Shown piece after piece: positions 9,609 to 17,663 of a stretch of DNA of 64,000 bases. The notes below the pieces were generated by a model. That model worked only from the letters and a program-made list of their open reading frames with translations. It ran no database searches and was not told where the DNA came from. How positions within the stretch are numbered: the stretch's first letter is position 1; the number at the start of each line of letters is the position of its first letter. This stretch comes from Polaribacter atrinae (GTDB taxonomy: Bacteria > Bacteroidota > Bacteroidia > Flavobacteriales > Flavobacteriaceae). The position numbers were made by a program, and so were the translations under genes. The stretch spans positions 1,920,501 through 1,984,500 of the forward strand of contig NZ_CP150660.1 in assembly GCF_038023995.1 (NCBI RefSeq). The letters are read 5' to 3'.

Positions 9609-10016
9609 ATGGATTTTAAGAAAAAATTTAGTGAAATAGATATATTACCTAAAATGAATATAAACGCACCAACATTTGACTTACAAAGTTCGGAAGAAAA
9701 AACACAAATTGAAATTAGAGATTTAATGAATACGCAATTAAAAACTGCTGAATTACAATCTAAAACTTCTGACGTACAATATAAGGTTTCATTATTCCTA
9801 ACCATTGCTGCAATTATTATAAGTTTAATACCATTAGCAAAAGATTTTATATTTGAAAAACCGAACTATAACGAATCCATAATTCGAATATCTGAAACGC
9901 AATCACAACAATCTGAAACCATATCAAATATGCACACTTATTTACTTGACCTTCAGAATAAAGTGCAAAGTTTAGAGAAAGAAAATGAATTACTGATTGA
10001 AAAGTTGAAAAAATAA
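9609..10016 (+). CDS. Hypothetical membrane protein with C-terminal coiled coil
   Basis: A 135-residue protein of unknown function. Residues 1-55 are polar and Gln/Glu-rich, 60-78 form one transmembrane helix (SLFLTIAAIIISLIPLA), and 93-135 form a coiled coil (LDLQNKVQSLEKENELLIEKL). It stands alone in an accessory patch and is followed directly by a hairpin-rich repeat (10018-10160) whose relative also lies at the end of the gene remnant at 2494-2625. This suggests it arrived together with that repeat as one unit, which is inference. No domain is recognised. Confidence 0.6.
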   Translation: MDFKKKFSEIDILPKMNINAPTFDLQSSEEKTQIEIRDLMNTQLKTAELQSKTSDVQYKVSLFLTIAAIIISLIPLAKDFIFEKPNYNESIIRISETQSQQSETISNMHTYLLDLQNKVQSLEKENELLIEKLKK

Positions 10017-10017
10017 A

Positions 10018-10160
10018 TACTGTAGCCAACACCGTGTAGTAAAAATTGCTAAATTAGTGCTTTATCAAAGTTAGTTGCATTTTTGTAAATTCCTATTTTC
10101 CTGCGGAAAATAGCCGTTCACTTTAAACGCAACTTTGCCATAAACAACAACGTAGTGCTA
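10018..10160 (+). repeat. Hairpin-rich dispersed repeat after the coiled-coil membrane protein
   Basis: An element of about 140 nt that contains a perfect hairpin TATTTTCC-TGC-GGAAAATA (10094-10112), nested inside an outer imperfect pair CAAAGTTAGTTGC (10066-10078) / GCAACTTTG (10129-10137). Its second half matches the minus-strand repeat at 2464-2505. The ends, GTAGCCAACACCG and CAACAACGTAGTGCTAC, are only roughly complementary. The fold resembles a recombination-site or transcript-end hairpin, but neither role is shown. Confidence 0.55.
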
Positions 10161-10165
10161 CCAAT

Positions 10166-10315
10166 ATGCTATACAACATGCTTGGTAAGCAAGTTGTCAA
10201 AACTCTTTTTACATCAAACGGAACTAAGGGTCTTGCTTTATCTGTATTAACAAAAGGTGTTTATCTGGTAAAAACTGAAAAAGGAAAGATGAACAAAAAA
10301 ATAATTTTAGAATAA
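10166..10315 (+). pseudogene. Orphan T9SS type A sorting-domain remnant
   Basis: Fifty codons read as the last part of a type IX secretion C-terminal domain: LYNMLGKQVVKTLF near the start, then TKGVYLVKTEKGKMNKKIIL at the end. This matches the usual final strands (YNxLGQxV, LxxGVYLVKV, KKIIVE). The cargo protein, signal peptide and first part of the sorting domain (with its FPNP motif) are missing. The homology begins exactly where the hairpin repeat ends, so the parent gene was probably cut by insertion or deletion. Its 28-nt neighbour downstream is a small protein often found after T9SS genes. Confidence 0.7.
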
Positions 10316-10342
10316 TCCTATTAATTTTTTAAACAAAACATC

Positions 10343-10501
10343 ATGAAAAAAGATATAGAAAAAATTAGCCGTAAAGAAGCAATTAAAAAAATAGGTAATT
10401 ACGGTAAATATGCAGCTTTAACGGCTCTAGGAACCTACATGATCTTAAACCCACAAAAAGCACAAGCTTCTAGTCTTGAAAAACCTGGAAATAATTTTTA
10501 A
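10343..10501 (+). CDS. Small 52-residue conserved protein with twin-arginine-like leader
   Basis: Begins ATG at 10343 and encodes MKKDIEKISRKEAIKKIG, a helix AALTALGTYMILNP, and the tail KAQASSLEKPGNNF. The SRKEAIKK start followed by a hydrophobic helix and an Ala-x-Ala site looks like a Tat-type or short export signal with almost no mature protein. I recognise this as a recurrent small flavobacterial protein found downstream of T9SS-secreted products, with unknown function. Here its usual partner survives only as the sorting-domain remnant 28 nt upstream. Too short for many gene finders, but the sequence pattern is convincing. Confidence 0.65.
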   Translation: MKKDIEKISRKEAIKKIGNYGKYAALTALGTYMILNPQKAQASSLEKPGNNF

Positions 10502-10503
10502 GT

Positions 10504-11103
10504 TTAATCTTTAAAATTATTGAATATACCTGAATTCGTATTGTCTATAACCTCCCAATTATAAACGGCAGAAAGTTGATATATTTTAGACAGTTCTTCA
10601 AACAATCTTGTTTTTGATTTTTCCTTTAAATCAGTAACCTCAATAGTTTCTTTAATTTTTTCGATGCTTTTTTTGTTGATTTTATTCAACTCGTTTTTAG
10701 AAAAAGGATTAAACTGACTTTGTTGTAAATCGAAATATTTTATATCAGGAGAAATTACAACCTCTTCTTTCGGTATTTTATTGATGTAAATTTTCTTGCC
10801 TATAGAGTCTATTTGAATTTCTAATTTAGATAAATCATAACCAACCTCTACAGTTGCATTTACGGTTACAATGGCTTTTTTATCGAAAGAAAGATAATCG
10901 TAAAAATATTTTTTAGAATCAGAATAGTTGTAAACTTCAGAAAACGTTCCTTTAGAAACAACCAATTTACTCATGTTTTTAATTGAGGCTACAACTACTT
11001 GTATTTCTTCTTGTTTATGATTCTTCTCTTTTTTATCATACCAAAACTTGGCGATAAAAAAACCAAAAAGAAAAACAGCAAGGTATTTTAGAAAGCTATT
11101 CAT
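10504..11103 (-). CDS. DUF4230-type membrane-anchored protein
   Basis: A 199-residue protein with one N-terminal transmembrane helix (about 4-20) and a soluble extracytoplasmic part. Features such as KLVVSKGTFSEVYNY, then VTVNATVEVGYDLSKLEI and a C-terminal helix with EKSKTRLFEELSKIY match the DUF4230 family as I know it, which has no assigned function. It is the last gene in a minus-strand run after lspA (31 to 52 nt gap depending on the lspA start) and converges with the 52-residue gene, its stop lying 3 nt beyond. No terminator is obvious in the 3-nt gap. Confidence 0.75.
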   Translation of the reverse strand: MNSFLKYLAVFLFGFFIAKFWYDKKEKNHKQEEIQVVVASIKNMSKLVVSKGTFSEVYNYSDSKKYFYDYLSFDKKAIVTVNATVEVGYDLSKLEIQIDSIGKKIYINKIPKEEVVISPDIKYFDLQQSQFNPFSKNELNKINKKSIEKIKETIEVTDLKEKSKTRLFEELSKIYQLSAVYNWEVIDNTNSGIFNNFKD

Positions 11104-11134
11104 ATTCTTAAACTTTCTTTAAAGATATAAAAGA

Positions 11135-11755
11135 TTATTCTTTTACAATAACTGGTTCATCTTTAGGAAAAGCTTGTTTGCTAAAGATAAATAATAAGGC
11201 AACCCCAACACTTATAAAAGCATCTGCAGGATTAAATATATATTGAAAGAAAGTAAACATTTCTCCACCAATAAAAGGAATCCAATCTGGTAAAACACCT
11301 TCCCATAAAGGAAAATAAAACATATCTACTACCCTACCATGAAATAATTCGCCATAAGGTTTGTCTGTAAATAGTGTTGCTACTTTATGGTTAGATCCAT
11401 CAAAAATAACTCCGTAGAAAACAGAATCTATGATATTACCAACTGCACCAGAAAAAATTAAAGCAATCGCTATAATTACAGCATTGTGTACTTTCTTTTT
11501 AATGTTTTGTATTAACCAATAGATAATTCCGGATACAGCAACCAATCTAAACAATGTTAAAAAAAGTTTACCACCTTTACCACCAAACTCAAAACCCATT
11601 GCCATCCCATTGTTTTCTGTAAAATGGATTCTAAACCAATCGAAAACAACCACTTCTTCACCTAAAATAAAGTGTGTTTTTACATAAATTTTAATTACTT
11701 GATCTAAAATAATTGCGATAAGAATTATTAGAATAGCAAGACTCTTTTTTGACAT
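11135..11755 (-). CDS. lspA: Lipoprotein signal peptidase (signal peptidase II)
   Basis: Inner-membrane aspartic protease that cleaves the signal peptide of prolipoproteins after lipid modification. Four hydrophobic helices are visible. Family motifs include the Asp-Gln in ILDQVIKIYV, TENNGMAMGF, the first catalytic Asp in AVGNIIDSVFYG, VVDMFYFP and the second catalytic Asp in FNPADAFISVG. It is about 40 residues longer than E. coli LspA because of an insert between the two catalytic motifs, which is usual in this group. An in-frame GTG at 11776 would add seven residues; the ATG at 11755 was chosen because it opens directly into a normal MSKKSLAI leader. Confidence 0.95.
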   Translation of the reverse strand: MSKKSLAILIILIAIILDQVIKIYVKTHFILGEEVVVFDWFRIHFTENNGMAMGFEFGGKGGKLFLTLFRLVAVSGIIYWLIQNIKKKVHNAVIIAIALIFSGAVGNIIDSVFYGVIFDGSNHKVATLFTDKPYGELFHGRVVDMFYFPLWEGVLPDWIPFIGGEMFTFFQYIFNPADAFISVGVALLFIFSKQAFPKDEPVIVKE

Positions 11756-11798
11756 TTGTATTGGATTTATACTCACAAAAATAACAATAATATTGGGT

Positions 11799-12455
11799 TT
11801 ATTCGGCTGTTAAGAAAATATTAGCTTTTACCGAATTTACACGAACCTTTTTATAAAATTTTTCTATTCTTTTCTGATATGTTTTTTCAAACAAAATATC
11901 ATTAATTTTTATTTTACCTTCTTTAGAAACAACATCAACATTTGCATTATTTACAACAGCGGATAGGTTTCCTGCGTACATCTTTACTTCTAAATTAGCG
12001 AAAATTGTACCTAATTTTAAAATTCCTTTTTCAATAAAAATATTTAAATCGCCTTTATAACTTTTAGCCTCAATATTTATTTCATCACCAAAAACAGTAA
12101 TCTGTTTATTCCTTGGCACTTTAAGAACTACACTTGCTCTTTGCAATCTTTCTGTAATAAATTTTCTAAACATCTTACTTTCTGGCATACTGTCTGGTAT
12201 TTCAAACTGAATCTTTAGCGTGTTAAATTCTTCTTTGTAAAGAATATGCTGTTTGGTTATATTTTCTGCAAATAAATAGACTTCTACAAAATTAGACTCA
12301 GAATTTTCTATCACAAAACTATCTAACCCATGTGTAGAAATTTCTAATGCTTTTAATGGAGTTTCAAACTTTTTCATCACTTTCTTTTGCGATAAAATGG
12401 GTGTAGAAATTAATAAAAGGAAAAAAACTATTTTCAATTGCATTTTAATAGACAT
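11799..12455 (-). CDS. Exported hypothetical protein, DUF4097-like adhesin fold
   Basis: A signal peptide (LKIVFFLLLISTPILSQ) leads into about 190 residues of short alternating strands (for example ITVFGDEINIEAKSYKG, LNIFIEKGILKLGTIF, LEVKMYAGNLSAVV). This pattern resembles the right-handed beta-helix of DUF2807/DUF4097 proteins. The function is unknown. In-frame ATGs occur at 12455 and 12443; a TTG at 12476 would lie inside the dksA terminator and was rejected. It sits between dksA (behind a terminator) and lspA. Confidence 0.6.
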   Translation of the reverse strand: MSIKMQLKIVFFLLLISTPILSQKKVMKKFETPLKALEISTHGLDSFVIENSESNFVEVYLFAENITKQHILYKEEFNTLKIQFEIPDSMPESKMFRKFITERLQRASVVLKVPRNKQITVFGDEINIEAKSYKGDLNIFIEKGILKLGTIFANLEVKMYAGNLSAVVNNANVDVVSKEGKIKINDILFEKTYQKRIEKFYKKVRVNSVKANIFLTAE

Positions 12456-12476
12456 TATATTAAAATTATAAAACAA

Positions 12477-12502
12477 AAAAAGCTTCCCTAAAGAAGCTTT
12501 TT
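12477..12502 (-). terminator. Rho-independent terminator after the dksA-like gene
   Basis: Stem AAAAAGCTTC / GAAGCTTTTT with loop CCTAAA. On the minus strand it is followed by a T run and lies about 20 nt after the stop of the gene at 12522. Confidence 0.85.
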
Positions 12503-12521
12503 AATTATGATCTAAAAAATA

Positions 12522-12899
12522 TTATTGTTTGCGCTTAGCCTCAATACTTAAAGTTGCATGAGGTACTATTCTTAAACGTTCTTTCTGTATTAATTTACCC
12601 GTTACTCTACAAACACCATACGTCTTATTCTCTATACGTAACAAAGCATTTTTTAAGTCTCTAATAAACTTTTCTTGTCTTATAGCTAACTGAACATTGG
12701 CTTCTTTGTTCATCACCTCAGAGCCTTCATCAAAAGATTTAAATGAATGTGAAGTATCATTTGTACCGTTATCAGAATCATTTTTATAAGCCGCTTTTAA
12801 CAACGCTAAATCTTCTTGTGCTCTAGTTATTTTTTTATCTATAATTGCTTTAAACTCTTGTAGGTCTTCCGCTGAATATTTTAGTTTTACGTCTGACAT
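12522..12899 (-). CDS. TraR/DksA-family RNA polymerase-binding protein with degenerate zinc finger
   Basis: A DksA-like regulator expected to enter the RNA polymerase secondary channel. An N-terminal coiled coil (about 8-38 and 68-92) is followed by the DksA-type C-terminal block YGVCRVTGKLIQKERLRIVP. Of the four zinc-finger cysteines only Cys97 remains; the partner position is Thr100 and the second Cys pair is absent (THR-LEU-SER-ILE region). Cysteine-poor relatives exist, and flavobacterial ones commonly look like this. The start lies 5 nt after the ileS stop, so the two form an operon, and a terminator closes it. Confidence 0.88.
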   Translation of the reverse strand: MSDVKLKYSAEDLQEFKAIIDKKITRAQEDLALLKAAYKNDSDNGTNDTSHSFKSFDEGSEVMNKEANVQLAIRQEKFIRDLKNALLRIENKTYGVCRVTGKLIQKERLRIVPHATLSIEAKRKQ

Positions 12900-12904
12900 A
12901 AATC

Positions 12905-15900
12905 TTACATTTTTTCGATTAATATTCTACTTTTTATGGTATCAAATTCAATTTCTGTACCATTATTTAATTCATCTACAAAAACCAATTCCTTGGTTAA
13001 TGTTTCACTCATTATGTAGTCTTTATTATCCGTGATAGATTTTTGTAAGTTCTCGAAATTTAAAACCGTTAATTTTATTCTATCTGTTACTTCTAAACCT
13101 GTGTCTTTACGTGCATTTTGGATTCTATTTACCAATTCTCTGGCAACTCCTTCTTTACGCAAATCTTCTGTTATTGTAACATCTAAAGCAACTGTTAACG
13201 ACCCTTCATTTGCAACTAACCACCCTTCTATATCTTTAGATGATATCTCTACGTCTGAGAGTTCTAAAGTAATATTTTTTCCGTTAATTTCGAGAAGAAT
13301 GTTTTTATCTTTCTCTATTTTGTTAATATCTTCTTGGTTAAACTTCTGCACTTCTGCAGCTATAAAACGCATGTCTTTACCAAACTTTGGGCCTAAAGTT
13401 TTAAAATTAGGCTTAATTTGTTTGATTAAGATATCTGAAGCATCATCTAAAATTTGGATCTCCTTAATATTTACTTCATTCTGAATTAAGTTTGCAACCG
13501 CTAAAATTTCTTCTTTTTGCTGCTCACTATCAACAGGAATCATGATTTTTTGTAATGGTTGACGTACTTTAATCTTTTCTTTTGCTCTAAGTGATAAAAC
13601 TAAAGATGATATAATTTGTGCATTTTCCATTTTACGCTCTAAGCTTTTATCTACAAAACTTGCATCGTATATAGGAAAATCAGATAAATGAATACTTTCT
13701 GATGTTTCTTTACCCGTTACAGAGTTTAAATCTTGATACAATTTATCCATAAAGAATGGCGCAATTGGCGATGCTAATTTTGCAATCGTGTTCATACACG
13801 TATACAACGTTTGATATGCAGAAATTTTATCTGTTTGATAATCTCCTTTCCAAAAACGTCTTCTACTTAAACGTACATACCAGTTACTTAAATAATCTTG
13901 TGTAAAATCACTTATTGCTCTAGCAGCTCTTGTAGGCTCGTATTCTTCGTAGAATTTATCAACCTTAGCAATTAAAGTATGTAATTCTGATAAAACCCAA
14001 CGGTCTATTTCTGGTCTTTTTTCTAAAGGAACATCTGCTTCTTCATAAGAAAAACCATCCAAATTTGTATATAAAGTAAAGAAAGAATAGGTATTATATA
14101 AAGTTCCGAAGAATTTACGTTTTACCTCTTCAATTCCGTCTAAATCGAATTTTAAATTGTCCCAAGGGTTTGCATTTGCAATCATGTACCAGCGTGTTGC
14201 ATCTGCACCATACGTTGATAATGTTGTAAAAGGATCTGTTGCATTTCCTAGACGTTTAGACATTTTATGTCCGTTTTTATCTAAAACTAAACCATTAGAA
14301 ACAACGTTTTTATACGCTACAGAATCAAAAACCATGGTTGCAATTGCGTGTAAAGTATAAAACCAACCACGTGTTTGATCTACTCCTTCTGCAATAAAAT
14401 CTGCAGGGAAAGATTCGTTTCCATCAATTTTTTGTTTGTTCTCGAACGGATAATGCCATTGTGCATACGGCATAGAACCAGAATCGAACCAAACATCAAT
14501 TAAATCGCTTTCACGCTTCATTGGTTGTCCACTTGCTGAAACTAATACAATTTCATCAACAATATTTTTATGTAAATCTATTTTCGCATAGTTTTCTTCT
14601 GAGTTGTTATCAACTTCAAAATCTTCGAAAATATCTTTTGCTAAAACACCAGCAGCTACAGCCTTTGCCATTTCTTCTTTTAATTCTTTAACAGAACCAA
14701 TACAAATTTCTTCTTTACCATCTTCTGACCTCCAGATTGGTAATGGAATTCCCCAATAACGAGAACGAGATAAATTCCAATCATTTGCGTTTGCCAACCA
14801 GTTTCCAAAACGACCTGTACCTGTAGATTCAGGTTTCCAGTTAATGGTTTTGTTTAAACTGTGCATTCTATCTTTAACATCGGTTACTTTAATAAACCAA
14901 GAATCTAATGGATAATATAAGATTGGTTTATCTGTACGCCAACAGTTTGGATAACTGTGCTTGTATTTTTCTACTTTAAAAGCTTTATTTTCTGTTTTTA
15001 ACTTAATAGCTAATTCAACATCAATAGATCTTTCTGGTGCTTCACCATCATTATAATATTCATTCTTTACATATTTACCTGCAAACTCACCCATTTCTGG
15101 CCTAAATTTTCCTTGTAAATTTACTAAAGGAACTAAATTATCATTTTCATCTTTTACCAACATTGGTGGTATTGGTGGCACTGCTTGTTTTGCAACCAAT
15201 GCATCATCTGCCCCAAAAGTTGGTGCTGTATGTACAATTCCTGTTCCGTCTTCTGTGGTAACAAAATCTCCAGCAATTACTCTAAAAGCATCTTCTGGAT
15301 TATCGTTTGGACGACAGTAATCTAAAACAGGTTCGTATTTAATATCAACTAAATCTTTACCAACAAACTCTTTTATAACGTGATAAGGTATTTTTTTATC
15401 ACCAGCATTATAACTACTTAATTCTGCTGAAGTTTCTACTTCAACATTATTTTTACCTGCAAATTGTTTTCCAACTAATTTTTTAGCTAAAATTACTTTG
15501 ATAGACTCAAATGTATATTGATTAAACGTTTCTACTAAAACATATTCAATTTTAGGTCCAACCGTTAATGCTGTATTACTTGGCAATGTCCAAGGTGTTG
15601 TAGTCCAAGCAATAAAATAAACAGTTCCTTCATTTTGTAAAAAGTCTGGTAATGTATTTTCTACTGCTTTAAATTGCGCAACAATAGTGGTGTCTGTTAC
15701 ATCTTGATATGTACCAGGTTGATTCAACTCATGAGAGCTTAAACCTGTACCCGCTTTTGGCGAATATGGCTGAATTGTATATCCTTTGTAAATTAATTCT
15801 TTGTTATAAATCTGTTTTAGCAACCACCAAACAGATTCCATATATTTAGGCTCATAAGTAATATATGGATCTTCCATATCTACCCAATACCCCATTTTAT

Positions 15901-16312
15901 TGGTTAAATCATGCCAAACATCTGTATATTTCATTACGGCTTTTCTACAAGCTGCATTATAATCTTCTACAGAAATGGTTTTTCCAATATCTTCTTTGGT
16001 AATTCCTAATTCTTTTTCTACACCCAATTCAATTGGTAAACCATGTGTATCCCAACCAGCTTTACGCTTTACTTGGTATCCTTTCATGGTTTTATAACGT
16101 GGAAAAATATCTTTAATAGCTCTTGCTAAAACATGGTGAACTCCTGGAAGTCCATTTGCAGAAGGAGGTCCTTCAAAAAATACAAAAGGTTTTGCATTTT
16201 CTCTAGAAGATACACTCTTTTCGAAGATGTTATTTTCTTGCCAATAGTTAAGAATTTCTTCTGCTACTTTTGGTAAGTCAAGTCCTTTATACTCAGGAAA
16301 TTTCGCTTTCAT
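12905..16312 (-). CDS. ileS: Isoleucyl-tRNA synthetase, long type-2-like form
   Basis: Charges tRNA-Ile. The class I HIGH element appears as GVHH (57-60) after FFEGPPSANGLP, and the second catalytic loop is KMSKRLGN, with Arg where type-1 enzymes have Ser (KMSKS). Other family landmarks are AGWDTHGLPIELGVEKELGI, the editing domain (WTTTPWTLPSNTAL) and DVWFDSGSMPYAQWHYPF. The 1135-residue length and KMSKR loop place it with the eukaryote-like IleRS type 2, normal for Bacteroidota and, in other species, linked to mupirocin tolerance. It drives the dksA-like gene 5 nt downstream. Confidence 0.97.
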   Translation of the reverse strand: MKAKFPEYKGLDLPKVAEEILNYWQENNIFEKSVSSRENAKPFVFFEGPPSANGLPGVHHVLARAIKDIFPRYKTMKGYQVKRKAGWDTHGLPIELGVEKELGITKEDIGKTISVEDYNAACRKAVMKYTDVWHDLTNKMGYWVDMEDPYITYEPKYMESVWWLLKQIYNKELIYKGYTIQPYSPKAGTGLSSHELNQPGTYQDVTDTTIVAQFKAVENTLPDFLQNEGTVYFIAWTTTPWTLPSNTALTVGPKIEYVLVETFNQYTFESIKVILAKKLVGKQFAGKNNVEVETSAELSSYNAGDKKIPYHVIKEFVGKDLVDIKYEPVLDYCRPNDNPEDAFRVIAGDFVTTEDGTGIVHTAPTFGADDALVAKQAVPPIPPMLVKDENDNLVPLVNLQGKFRPEMGEFAGKYVKNEYYNDGEAPERSIDVELAIKLKTENKAFKVEKYKHSYPNCWRTDKPILYYPLDSWFIKVTDVKDRMHSLNKTINWKPESTGTGRFGNWLANANDWNLSRSRYWGIPLPIWRSEDGKEEICIGSVKELKEEMAKAVAAGVLAKDIFEDFEVDNNSEENYAKIDLHKNIVDEIVLVSASGQPMKRESDLIDVWFDSGSMPYAQWHYPFENKQKIDGNESFPADFIAEGVDQTRGWFYTLHAIATMVFDSVAYKNVVSNGLVLDKNGHKMSKRLGNATDPFTTLSTYGADATRWYMIANANPWDNLKFDLDGIEEVKRKFFGTLYNTYSFFTLYTNLDGFSYEEADVPLEKRPEIDRWVLSELHTLIAKVDKFYEEYEPTRAARAISDFTQDYLSNWYVRLSRRRFWKGDYQTDKISAYQTLYTCMNTIAKLASPIAPFFMDKLYQDLNSVTGKETSESIHLSDFPIYDASFVDKSLERKMENAQIISSLVLSLRAKEKIKVRQPLQKIMIPVDSEQQKEEILAVANLIQNEVNIKEIQILDDASDILIKQIKPNFKTLGPKFGKDMRFIAAEVQKFNQEDINKIEKDKNILLEINGKNITLELSDVEISSKDIEGWLVANEGSLTVALDVTITEDLRKEGVARELVNRIQNARKDTGLEVTDRIKLTVLNFENLQKSITDNKDYIMSETLTKELVFVDELNNGTEIEFDTIKSRILIEKM

Positions 16313-16412
16313 TTTCTGTCTTTTCTAATAAGAATGCGAAATTAAGGATTTTCTTCTAATTTTAGTCAGTTGAAAGTAGCAAAGTTTAAGGTAAAAAAAC
16401 ACCGAAACTACA

Positions 16413-16456
16413 AAGTGGCAAAATTAAAACCTTAGTTGGGTTTAACTTTGCCACTT
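16413..16456. repeat. Inverted repeat between djlA-like gene and ileS
   Basis: Left arm AAGTGGCAAAATTAAAACC (16413-16431) pairs with GGGTTTAACTTTGCCACTT (16438-16456) with two mismatches around a 6-nt loop. The core AAGTGGCAAAGTT recurs at 17265-17277. It could terminate transcription of the djlA-like gene on the minus strand, but it lacks a clear T run. Confidence 0.55.
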
Positions 16457-16483
16457 TAAAACTTATAATGTTGTTAAACTATT

Positions 16484-17248
16484 TTACAAACCTCTCTCAT
16501 TTTTAATTTTTTCATAGGCTGCTTGTATGCTCTGAAATTTTTCGTTTGCACCTTTTAAATGCTCTTCTCCTAAACCTTGTAATTTATCTGGATGGTATTT
16601 TTTTACCATTCTTCTATAACCACTTTTAACCTCTGCATCTGTAGCTGTTTTTTCTATTTCTAGAATTTTATAAGCATTTTCTGAAGAATCATAAAACATG
16701 GCTTTTATAGACTCAAAATCGTTTTGGTTGATATACAAATAACCAGCCATCTTTCTAATTTCTTCTACTTCTGACTCTGCTACATTTCCGTCTGCTTTTG
16801 CAATACCGAATAAAAAGTGTAACAATTGTAAACGAGATGCATGAGACATATTTTGTCTAATCTGTATACAAACTTGGCGTGCAGAAACTTCCTTTTTTAT
16901 AATTCCGCTAAAAAGTTTAAAAGCATTATTCGCTCTTTCTTTACCATACATCCCTACAAATTGAGAACGTACAAAATCTAGTTCGCGTTGGTCTACTTTT
17001 CCGTCAGATTTTATAACGATGGAAGCTAAAACCAATAAACTCATTTCAAAATCTCCAGATTGTGTATCTGCAGCACTACTTCTACCTTTAGATTGTCTAG
17101 TTCTTTCGTAATCTATCTGTTCTTGTGTTAAGTCTTTTTCTGAAAAACCATCTACAAAACTACCTACTGCAAAACCAATGGCCGCACCTATTGGACCCCC
17201 AAAAGTAAATCCTAATCCTGCTCCTATCCATTTTGTAAAACTTCCCAT
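16484..17248 (-). CDS. TerB/DnaJ co-chaperone, DjlA-like
   Basis: The N-terminus is a glycine-zipper membrane segment (GAGLGFTFGGPIGAAIGFAVG). It is followed by a TerB-like helical domain (about 65-175, LLVLASIVIKSDGKVDQREL and FLFGIAKADGNVAESEV, both with acidic loops typical of the fold), and then a C-terminal J domain with the HPD motif (KKYHPDKLQG) that stimulates Hsp70. This order matches DjlA-type membrane co-chaperones. At 254 residues it is complete. A TAACTTTG box (minus strand, 17271-17278) lies about 22 nt upstream of the ATG. Confidence 0.9.
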   Translation of the reverse strand: MGSFTKWIGAGLGFTFGGPIGAAIGFAVGSFVDGFSEKDLTQEQIDYERTRQSKGRSSAADTQSGDFEMSLLVLASIVIKSDGKVDQRELDFVRSQFVGMYGKERANNAFKLFSGIIKKEVSARQVCIQIRQNMSHASRLQLLHFLFGIAKADGNVAESEVEEIRKMAGYLYINQNDFESIKAMFYDSSENAYKILEIEKTATDAEVKSGYRRMVKKYHPDKLQGLGEEHLKGANEKFQSIQAAYEKIKNERGL

Positions 17249-17261
17249 TTTCTATTTTTTA

Positions 17262-17367
17262 AATAAGTGGCAAAGTTACAAAGTTTCAAAGAAACAATCA
17301 TTTATAGTTATAAAAATTGGATTGTTAAGCTTTTAGAAAAATTACCCCTGCAACTTTGTTACTTATT
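17262..17367. repeat. Spaced inverted repeat with AAGTGGCAAAGTT core
   Basis: Arm AATAAGTGGCAAAGTT (17262-17277) pairs with AACTTTGTTACTTATT (17352-17367), 14 of 16 positions. The left arm shares its core with the inverted repeat at 16413-16456. Confidence 0.5.
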
Positions 17368-17405
17368 TTTACTTTGCAACTTACTTGCATGAAGGATTGA
17401 AGTAT

Positions 17406-17454
17406 TTGTTTGAGCTCTTTTTTGTTTTTCACAAAAAAAGCGAGTGCGGAAAGC
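17406..17454. repeat. Dispersed TTGTTTGAGCT repeat, copy 1
   Basis: The sequence starts TTGTTTGAGCTCTTTTTTG, continues TTTTTCACAAAAAAAGCGAG and ends GAAAGC. A near-identical copy lies at 57460-57506. It folds as a T-rich/A-rich hairpin (GCTCTTTTTTG / CAAAAAAAGC). Confidence 0.65.
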
Positions 17455-17613
17455 CTGACGATTCTTTAGATAAAGTGAAGTGTAAACGAAACTTTGTTTA
17501 AAGAATGGGCATGCCCATAATAAACCAACCACAATAAACGAATGTGTTTTTAATCATTTTTAAAGGATATCAATTTTATTGATATTCCTATTGATACAAC
17601 AATTTTTATAAAG

Positions 17614-17644
17614 TTGAATTTTCTTTAACTTATACCTATATTTG
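17614..17644 (+). promoter_or_regulatory. Bacteroidota-type promoter for the bacilliredoxin gene
   Basis: TTG at 17614-17616, 20 nt spacer, and TATATTTG at 17637-17644 (consensus TAnnTTTG), ending 19 nt before the ATG. Confidence 0.7.
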
Positions 17645-17663
17645 CATTTTAAAATTAGAAATT

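Larger units (their letters stand above)
17249..17663. other. Repeat-bearing intergenic region between divergent genes
   Basis: About 415 nt without a gene. It holds an inverted repeat (17262-17367), a copy of the TTGTTTGAGCT repeat (17406-17454), a 10-bp palindrome GGGCATGCCC near 17506, and the promoter of the bacilliredoxin gene. Confidence 0.6.

Noticed and set aside
13032..13484. Plus-strand open frame of 150 codons
   Set aside because: Antisense to the C-terminal part of ileS; long only because of low-GC codon bias.
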